Below, piece after piece: positions 63,621-64,000 of a stretch of 64,000 nucleotides of DNA. This DNA is from Helopsaltes ochotensis (lineage: Eukaryota; Chordata; Aves; Passeriformes; Locustellidae), in assembly GCA_013400155.1 (NCBI GenBank), contig VXBM01000017.1, forward strand, positions 1 through 64,000, written 5' to 3'. The translations under genes were made by a program, and so were the position numbers. The first letter of the stretch is position 1. Every line of letters begins with the position of its first letter. The notes under the pieces were generated by a model. The model was not told the DNA's origin. It worked only from the letters and a program-made list of their open reading frames with translations, and did not search any database.

Positions 63621-64000
63621 TTAGAGAGGAGTCCAGTCTATCAATAAAACACAGTTGCCCTGAGGGGCAGAAAAAGTATACAGGGTTCTTAATTGCATCG
63701 GCAGTAGCGAAGAGAAAAAGAAGCTTTGTTTTCTTTTTAACAAAAAGTCCTTCCTATACTGTTTCGACTAAAACAGCCCTGCCCATATTCCTAGGGAGTT
63801 GCAGCTCCTTATATGCATTTAAAAGCCTCCCTATAACTCACCAAGTTATATCTGCTTTTGCTGGCTAACAACTATAGTTTTCCCTTTCCTTCTGTGTCCT
63901 CGTGTGTTTGTGACACTATATGAAGTAAAAATACACTTTTTTGTGTAAAAAATCAAACAAGCCTGGAGGAACCCTGCTAATGTCTCTGTGTTTTGACCAG
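63621..64000. other. Non-coding sequence at right edge
   Basis: AT-richer again, with no gene seen. An AATAAAAC word lies at 63642-63649, but nothing supports its use as a polyadenylation signal. Confidence 0.5.

Overview
The window looks like a piece of a bird (or closely related sauropsid) nuclear genome. It is AT-rich, has no bacterial gene organisation, and its only clearly identifiable interspersed repeats are three truncated CR1 LINEs of the type that dominates avian genomes. They end in the typical degenerate GATTCTGTGAT-like 3' repeats. A 205-base run of Ns shows that this is a draft assembly. No complete protein-coding gene, tRNA, rRNA or known ncRNA could be supported; the window reads as intergenic or deep intronic DNA.

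Layout. Positions 1-32 are a poly-A run at the window edge. From 33 to about 32.9 kb the DNA is mostly unique and AT-rich. It holds one weak minus-strand exon-like segment (3529-3652), a series of short direct repeats and hairpins (16.4-20.6 kb), a small CpG pocket (16.2 kb), and a palindromic C/EBP-like plus AP-1-like site pair (26.45 kb). From 32.95 to 34.99 kb two CR1 copies lie head to head. The left one carries an internal five-copy, 43-bp tandem expansion. From 40.47 to 41.07 kb lie the gap, a (GGGAA)n tract and what may be the 3' part of an LTR. A third CR1 sits at 42.57-43.07 kb. A 59-bp sequence occurs twice, 2176 bp apart and 58/59 identical (43.94 and 46.12 kb). From 46 to 61 kb the DNA is very AT-rich, with homeodomain/POU-type TAAT motifs that would suit conserved non-coding elements. 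At 61.40-61.53 kb there is a cluster of inverted repeats sharing one 11-13 bp core. From about 62.8 to 63.6 kb the DNA becomes GC- and CpG-richer, which may mark the edge of a promoter.

No genes could be identified, so no pathway can be proposed. The items most worth following up are the hairpin cluster at 61.4 kb, the 59-bp duplicated pair, the 43-bp expansion inside CR1, the exon-like segment at 3.5 kb and the small-ORF/regulatory-looking block at 38.5 kb. All identifications were made by eye; no alignment or database search was run.
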